From Hyalella azteca (taxonomy: Eukaryota; Arthropoda; Malacostraca; Amphipoda; Hyalellidae): a stretch of DNA of 64,000 nt. Under the pieces are notes generated by a model. That model was not told the DNA's origin and did not search any database. It saw nothing but the letters and a program-made list of their open reading frames with translations. The position numbers and the translations under genes were made by a program. This document shows positions 60,401 to 64,000 of the stretch, piece after piece. The number at the start of each line of letters is the position of its first letter. Within the stretch, counting starts at the first letter, position 1. Where the stretch lies: positions 202,155-266,154 of the forward strand of contig NW_025939459.1 in the NCBI RefSeq assembly GCF_000764305.2, in the 5' to 3' direction.

Positions 60401-62737
60401 CAGCGTAGTGAACCCACTGGACTGATGATACATAAATGATTCGGATCCAATTTTCTGGAGAGCAAGAAAATATTTGTAAATCAAGAAAAAACTTCATATA
60501 AGAAAAAAGTACAGTCTTAAAATTTTAATGTAGCCTGCTTCATTTTATGCAGGTCACAAATTTTCATTCATATTTTTTTTGAAAAATATAACTGCTGAAA
60601 ATGCGATATTTATTTAAAAGCTTTCCAGTTAAAATAGAATAAATAGAAATGCTACAGACAGCTCGGGCATACGCAGCGCGGCAAGCTTGCAGTGTTGTGG
60701 TGTTGGCGTGCACGGCGAAGAAGGCAGAGAGGAGAGCGTTGCCTAAAACCATCCATGATCTACCATCAGCAGGATCTTGCTTCACTGCTCGTCTTGCATA
60801 CTCCACACCCTGGTTGATGTGAAGAAAAACCTCAATATGCATTTCATGTCTTCTGCTTAAAGAAAATACTTCAAACTGTTTGGACTTTCTACAGACTAGT
60901 GTAAATTACATGAATAATTATTGGGATTTTTAATGTCATTATTAGAAATATAGATAGTAAATGAGTACTCTACACCCAAGCTAAAAATATCTACAGTTGC
61001 CATAATTTCTGTTTACCTATTCACTGAAATTAATTTTACATGTTGTATTGAAGGTACTATTTACGCACCTTAGAGTAGTAGGTACTTTTTGAAGTAAAAC
61101 CATTACAAGAACATATCTTCTGTTAGCTAATATAAAGAAATTAAATAAGAAGTATATTGTCACTACAGAGACACAAATAAGATTACACAATATCTTGTTG
61201 CTATTATTATCGCTAATATGATGAAATTGAAAACAATACCTACCTATATTGTCGCTGCAGGGACACAAATAAGATTATACAATACCTTGTTGATATTATT
61301 CTCTCGCTGCTGTGGTGTGGTGGCCGGCATGGCGCGCATCAGCATGGATAAGTTTCTGAGTGCAACTTTGTCCTCTCCCTTGGAATATTGCAACCAAGTT
61401 AAAATCAAGGGATTTGTAATAAGATAAATTGTTCAATAACACAAAATGGAAGGAAAAATATGCTCTCAAATTTATATGAATGTAAATTTTTATAGGTCCT
61501 TGAGGTAGGTATGCCTATATTTCATTACCTAATTATGATTTTGCATTCATGAAAACTCATTTGAAACTATTTCGAGGTGAAAATTGACGGTATATGATGG
61601 GTGGATATGAGGCTTAGTTCTTTTACATGTTCTTCTTGATCAGTAGCATTTTTTCCTTTCAAAATGATTTTAAAAATAATTCCAACACTGCCTAGATGGA
61701 AAATTATGGCACTAGTTGAAGCCATGTACCAATAGTAGTGATTATATTCAATACAATAGCTAGGAAATTTAATTAGCTTAAATTAATCTCTCCCACTTCT
61801 TTCAAATTTTAGTGCTTTTTTGTCTATATTGCCATTCATGGGAAAGGGTGTACGGTACTGTATACTAAGCATGATCATAGACATCTGACAGATACTCACT
61901 GAGGTTAGAGTTCTATTAAAACAGGTAGTAGCACCAGCAAGATCTCCTCTGTTGTATAGGCATTCACCCAACAAGGTCCAAGCCCCAGGGATATTGAATT
62001 TACTTGCTCTTCCAAGATACTGCTCAGCCTGCGCCTCCTGCCCTGGGCACACAGAGAGCAGGCGTCCGCGTTCATAGCATACTCGACCCAAAGATGCTCC
62101 ACTCTGCAGCTCTGAAATGTAACAAAAGTAGAAAAGTACAGAGGAAACTATTATATATGGTTTGGCCATGAGATATTAGTGATAATCATCCATGAAATGT
62201 TTGAATCAGTTTTCTCAACCAATAAATAAGTTAACATTTGAATAAGCATAGTACTTACCACTATGTTGAGCTAATGAATCTAACTGAGTAAGGGTCTCTT
62301 TCATGTATGCTTCAACAGCTGCATCTCTGAGAGGTGCAGCAGAAAGGCCTCTCTTGGTGACAAATTCATCCCGTAGAGCATATACACTGTCAACATTGGC
62401 CTGTAAAAATATTAAACATAAATCAGTGTTTTCCATAATTTTTACAGAATATTAAACAGCAACATCTACATAACATGCTATTCCTTATCAGATGCCTTTT
62501 AATACCAAACTGAGATGCCAATTATAGAATGGGATTTTAATTTGTTGAACAATAATTGATTTATAAATATTACGAAATGAAGAGTATCAAAAATTGAAAA
62601 GCAATGCTAAAAATATACTAATTAAAACGGTGATTAAAGTGAAATGTGTTTGAAGAAATATATACCATATTGTTGGAAGAAATATATAGATTTTGAAGTT
62701 GCCAATCAGCAGCTACTGCACGTAACTTGCCGCTCAT
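56110..62737 (-). CDS. TTC5: TTC5 (tetratricopeptide repeat protein 5 / Strap), nine coding exons
   Basis: The spliced product matches TTC5 along its whole length: N-terminal helix with VYALRDEF, TPR region with GAWTLLGECLYNRGDLAGA, then KVALRNLSM, DGRSWMVLGNALLS, YEEQYSAAL, IHLGPYERG, an OB-fold with GIPFVMCLVDAEG, and the tail VVAPVMLVVNKRQ. Coding exons on the minus strand: 62737-62666, 62400-62259, 62111-61900, 61378-61286, 60809-60660, 59917-59864, 59573-59388, 57983-57867, 57447-56110. All phases join and segment lengths agree with vertebrate TTC5 except in the last exon. Known role: cytosolic TTC5 binds the nascent N-terminus of tubulins at the ribosome and triggers autoregulated tubulin mRNA decay; it is also described as a nuclear p300 cofactor. 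The product is about 786 residues against 440 in human because of a long insertion in the OB-fold. The start at 62737 gives the expected N-terminal length, but an upstream coding exon cannot be excluded. Confidence 0.95.
57421..57600. repeat. 71 bp tandem repeat spanning the TTC5 exon 9 acceptor
   Basis: Units start at 57421, 57492 and 57563 with an exact 71 bp period (ends CAAAATCAGTTTG; core ATAGAAGAC). Unit 1 includes the first ~27 nt of exon 9 and the acceptor. In units 2 and 3 the acceptor AG (CTAAAT on the plus strand) reads CCGAAT, so it is not functional. Confidence 0.88.
57867..57983 (-). CDS. TTC5: TTC5 coding exon 8 (linker into OB-fold)
   Basis: 39 codons: SIKSIHLGPYERGG, then LTNDVQPQLVTFQQLKPGTN and TDK. 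Acceptor CTCATACCGTCAG, donor AAA|GTATTT, phase 0 at both ends. HLGP and the LKPLSTLQPG-like strand are the conserved entry to the C-terminal OB-fold of TTC5. Confidence 0.9.
58030..58265. repeat. ~24 bp minisatellite in TTC5 intron 7
   Basis: Degenerate copies of GACGCTGAAATGACGTCTAA plus ACAT, about nine to ten units, beginning roughly 45 bp upstream (in gene sense) of exon 8. Many units carry the CRE half-site TGACGTC and, on the minus strand, TTTCAG. Confidence 0.85.
58965..59404. repeat. ~190 bp tandem repeat ending in the TTC5 exon 7 donor
   Basis: Copy A about 58965-59163, copy B about 59164-59351, then a partial copy whose end is the last bases of exon 7. Each copy has TTATGAGATTAT, GAGAGGGA and two sub-motifs of the form GTTAGGTACCTTGTTGATAA. 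On the minus strand these sub-motifs read AACAAG|GTACCT and resemble the real exon end CAGCAAG|GCACGT. Confidence 0.75.
59388..59573 (-). CDS. TTC5: TTC5 coding exon 7 (last TPR)
   Basis: 62 codons from VWWYEEQYSAALASI to PKRVSNISK. Acceptor is TTACACCAG|GTG, the exon-proximal unit of a 31-34 bp tandem array. The frame and family length require the exon to end at AAG|GCACGT, a GC-AG intron. The GT four bases further on (GCAC|GTAATA) would leave phase 1, which no acceptor of exon 8 fits. The Y-A-LEPSW pattern is a TPR helix pair. Confidence 0.9.
59557..59745. repeat. 31-34 bp tandem array spanning the TTC5 exon 7 acceptor
   Basis: Six units with starts at about 59557, 59590, 59621, 59655, 59686 and 59717. 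On the minus strand each has TTACACCAG followed by GTGTGGTGGTATGA; the sixth is degraded. Unit 1 is continuous with exon 7. Using an upstream unit as acceptor would bring in the TGA that lies in the repeat, so only the proximal one gives an intact protein. Confidence 0.93.
59864..59917 (-). CDS. TTC5: TTC5 coding exon 6 (18-codon micro-exon)
   Basis: 54 nt bounded by acceptor TTTGTCATCACAG and donor CAG|GTGCGT. Encodes EQDKNASVLPELHYSKFQ, which fills exactly the gap between AYARA (exon 5) and VWWYEE (exon 7) when compared with the EKVDRKASSNPDLHL segment of vertebrate TTC5. It is too short to find by ORF length; the family alignment located it. Confidence 0.9.
60034..60177 (-). mobile_element. 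Foldback/SINE-like hairpin element, copy 4 (TTC5 intron 5)
   Basis: Full-length minus-strand copy: AGCGCATTTTCTCATTTATG, ATGCACTATTGTGCTCGCCATG, a (CCGT)n tract, then TCGTCGACGGGAAAATGCGCT and CACTCACTGCAGTGAG. The GCGCATTTTC / GAAAATGCGC pair lets the body fold back. It has no coding capacity. The same family is seen at 4.84, 5.31 and 12.27/14.40 kb. Confidence 0.8.
60660..60809 (-). CDS. TTC5: TTC5 coding exon 5 (central TPR)
   Basis: Acceptor CACATCAACCAG, 50 codons, phase 0. Encodes GVEYARRAVKQDPADGRSW, then MVLGNALLSAFF and ends AAYARA. The DGRSW-LGN-LS block is the most conserved TPR stretch of TTC5. The only donor that keeps the frame with exon 6 and the family spacing is GCT|GTCTGT, a weak match to consensus. 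Confidence 0.92.
61153..61311. repeat. Tandem duplication spanning the TTC5 exon 4 donor
   Basis: Two ~60 bp copies (about 61153-61215 and 61246-61311) share ATATTGTC, CTGCAG/CTACAG and GACACAAATAAGATTA. The right copy holds the last ~25 nt of exon 4 plus its donor (minus strand AACAAG|GTATTG). The left copy is intronic and has AACAAGATATTG, so its donor is dead. Confidence 0.85.
61286..61378 (-). CDS. TTC5: TTC5 coding exon 4
   Basis: 31 codons, phase 0 to phase 0, starting GEDKVALRNLSMLMRAM and ending NNINK before donor AAG|GTATTG. It matches the NKVSLQNLSM segment of vertebrate TTC5 at the same spacing from exon 3. The acceptor (ATATTCCAAG) has a poor pyrimidine tract. The 3' edge with its donor is duplicated in the intron at about 61153-61215, where the donor GT has become AT. 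Confidence 0.88.
61900..62111 (-). CDS. TTC5: TTC5 coding exon 3 (first TPR units)
   Basis: Acceptor ACATTTCAG and donor TCA|GTGAGT. Encodes GASLGRVCYERGRLL and then AWTLLGECLYNRGDLAGATT, a canonical TPR pattern (W-LG-Y-G-A spacing). The phase-1 join with exon 2 restores a Glu codon. 212 nt; leaves phase 0. Confidence 0.93.
62259..62400 (-). CDS. TTC5: TTC5 coding exon 2
   Basis: Acceptor ATTTTTACAG and donor G|GTAAGT are both clear. Encodes ANVDSVYALRDEFVTKRG and an acidic amphipathic helix ending LDSLAQHS. It corresponds to the N-terminal helix of TTC5 before the first TPR. 142 nt, leaving the reading frame at phase 1. Confidence 0.9.
62666..62737 (-). CDS. TTC5: TTC5 coding exon 1
   Basis: Begins MSGKLRAVAADWQLQ and ends after the ATG codon before a GTATAT donor, phase 0 (24 codons). 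The ATG is directly preceded by TTTTTATAG, which could itself be an acceptor. This exon may therefore be the second transcribed exon, with a 5' UTR exon near 63.9 kb. The residue spacing to the conserved VYALRD motif in the next exon is close to that in vertebrate TTC5, which is why this ATG was chosen. Confidence 0.65.
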
Positions 62738-63136
62738 CTATAAAAACCAATTAATGCTGGTCAAAATTATAATTTGAAGGGTTCAATTGCTGATATTGCT
62801 ATAACAACTAAGAAGCTTTCTGATTGCACTAAGAAGTTGTGGCCCAATTTACTTATTAAAATAGAACATTTCTTTTGCGGGCTGGCAACATAAGTACTGT
62901 GGCAAATTAGTGGCATTGATGGTGAGTTGGCAACTCAGGTTAATAAAATGGGAAATTTTAAGACTGCAATCTACACCAATTAATAAATTTTGATAAAAAA
63001 TCACATTGAAAATTCAAATTGATTGAAGTCTTTTCTTCCACATCTATTAGTTAAGTAACAGATTACAGACTGAGAAAAACAGTTTCTTATGTAAATTGGA
63101 TTGTATTTATTTTATCCAAGATTCCACACCAAAAGA

Positions 63137-63508
63137 TTAACACGTTGACTATGATTGCTCCATCATGTACTATTATTTCATTTTTTGTACTGTTTTTAAA
63201 CAGGGTTGCCAGATGGTCATTTTTTCTGGACAAATTCTGTGATTTAGTTTTTCTCAATTGCGTTGACCAGCTAAAATTTATGATAGGGGTACTTCTTAAC
63301 TAAATTTTAAATACTGCAAAAGAAAATAAATGGAATTTTAATAGCAGAACCTACAATTAATTAGTATATATAGAGTTTTTGGCCTTTTTTGTTCTCAGAT
63401 TTGGCTGATTTAAGGCAACCTGAATTATGTACCACTTAGTAACCACTACGTCCTAGAGAAATACATTTCGTGGTACGCATATGTACCACTTTGTAGTCAA
63501 CGTGTTAA
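63137..63508. mobile_element. piggyBac-type MITE
   Basis: Starts TTAACACGTTGACTA and ends with its exact reverse complement TAGTCAACGTGTTAA, 372 bp overall, no coding capacity. TTAA is the piggyBac target site and these inverted ends are typical of that superfamily. It sits in the 5' intron or upstream region of TTC5. Confidence 0.75.
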
Positions 63509-63849
63509 GTTAACTTTAAGAACCTTTTGCCATTTTTGTTTGCAGTATAATTTCTGCTTTGGAAATTGGATTCCAAAGAATTACTTAGAGGTTTTATAAC
63601 TTCTAAAAATAGATGAATATAGGTTAAATTGACAGACTAAGTTTTAAGATCATATGATTTTATGCTTGAAAAATGATGGAGGCAATCAATTAAAATTACA
63701 ATTCTTTTTTCAACAGACTGATTACAATAATGATAGTCATAGTCAAAAACTCTACCCAAAACCCACACTCAGGATGATGTATGCTTTTGGTGAATTTTCC
63801 CGCGCATTTTCACTTGTTTTAAGCTATTGCTGTGCACAGTTGGCGCAAT

Positions 63850-63960
63850 GTAATGAAAATTGATTATCTTCGCGCACGTGTTCGCGCAATCCCGGCCATC
63901 TTTATTTTAGAAGAAATTTTCTCCAAAGTCATATGGTAACACTGAACACCGTCTGTTTAC
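63850..63960 (-). promoter_or_regulatory. Candidate TTC5 promoter / first non-coding exon
   Basis: Local CpG-rich patch (CGCGCACGTGTTCGCGC at 63871-63887) in AT-rich DNA, with an E-box CACGTG. On the minus strand it is preceded by AAGATGGCC (about 63902-63894), a YY1-like initiator motif found at short-UTR housekeeping promoters. It lies 1.1 kb upstream of coding exon 1. The ATG in this motif opens only a ten-codon frame, so I read it as a promoter or 5' UTR element. Confidence 0.4.
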
Positions 63961-64000
63961 ATTTCGTATGTATAACAGCCGCAGTTTACGATTACCGTAC

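Overview
This is eukaryotic, AT-rich, intron-rich DNA, most likely from an arthropod. The window shows no operons and no bacterial gene layout. It has one well-supported host gene with conventional GT-AG introns. The mobile-element mix is Tc1/mariner, piggyBac-type MITEs, LINEs and a Penelope-like element with a GIY-YIG endonuclease. A crustacean or other non-insect arthropod is my guess from the large number of minisatellites and the TCCG/TCTG-rich hairpin elements; nothing here fixes the species.

The right end (about 56.1-64.0 kb, minus strand) carries a TTC5 (Strap) orthologue. I could rebuild nine coding exons with consistent phases: 62737-62666, 62400-62259, 62111-61900, 61378-61286, 60809-60660, 59917-59864, 59573-59388, 57983-57867 and 57447-56110. 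They encode about 786 residues; the human protein has 440. The extra length is almost entirely a Ser/Lys/Asn-rich insertion inside the C-terminal OB-fold. Intron 7 appears to use a GC donor. At four splice junctions and at the stop codon, the exon edge lies inside a local tandem duplication.

The remaining 56 kb is gene-poor. Its main contents are: (a) a dense series of minisatellites (2.2, 3.1, 7.7, 10.3, 16.9, 18.7, 21.3, 22.8, 27.0, 36.4, 39.8, 41.2, 52.7 and 58.0 kb), several of whose units contain a splice-donor-like AG|GT; (b) an internally deleted Penelope-like element (about 12.37-14.40 kb) with inverted terminal repeats and a hammerhead-like core, inserted into a small foldback element that has three other copies in the window; (c) remnants of LINEs (11.4-12.26 and 52.48-52.74 kb), two head-to-head Tc1 fragments (51.3-52.5 kb), a mariner remnant (22.1-22.75 kb), hairpin MITEs and long AT-rich spacer. 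A few short coding-like stretches could be isolated exons of unidentified genes; the best is at 18.42-18.74 kb, where an open frame runs straight into a tandem array built from its own end.

No rRNA, tRNA, CRISPR array or viral gene was recognised. Exon boundaries come from reading splice consensus and known TTC5 structure, not from transcripts.
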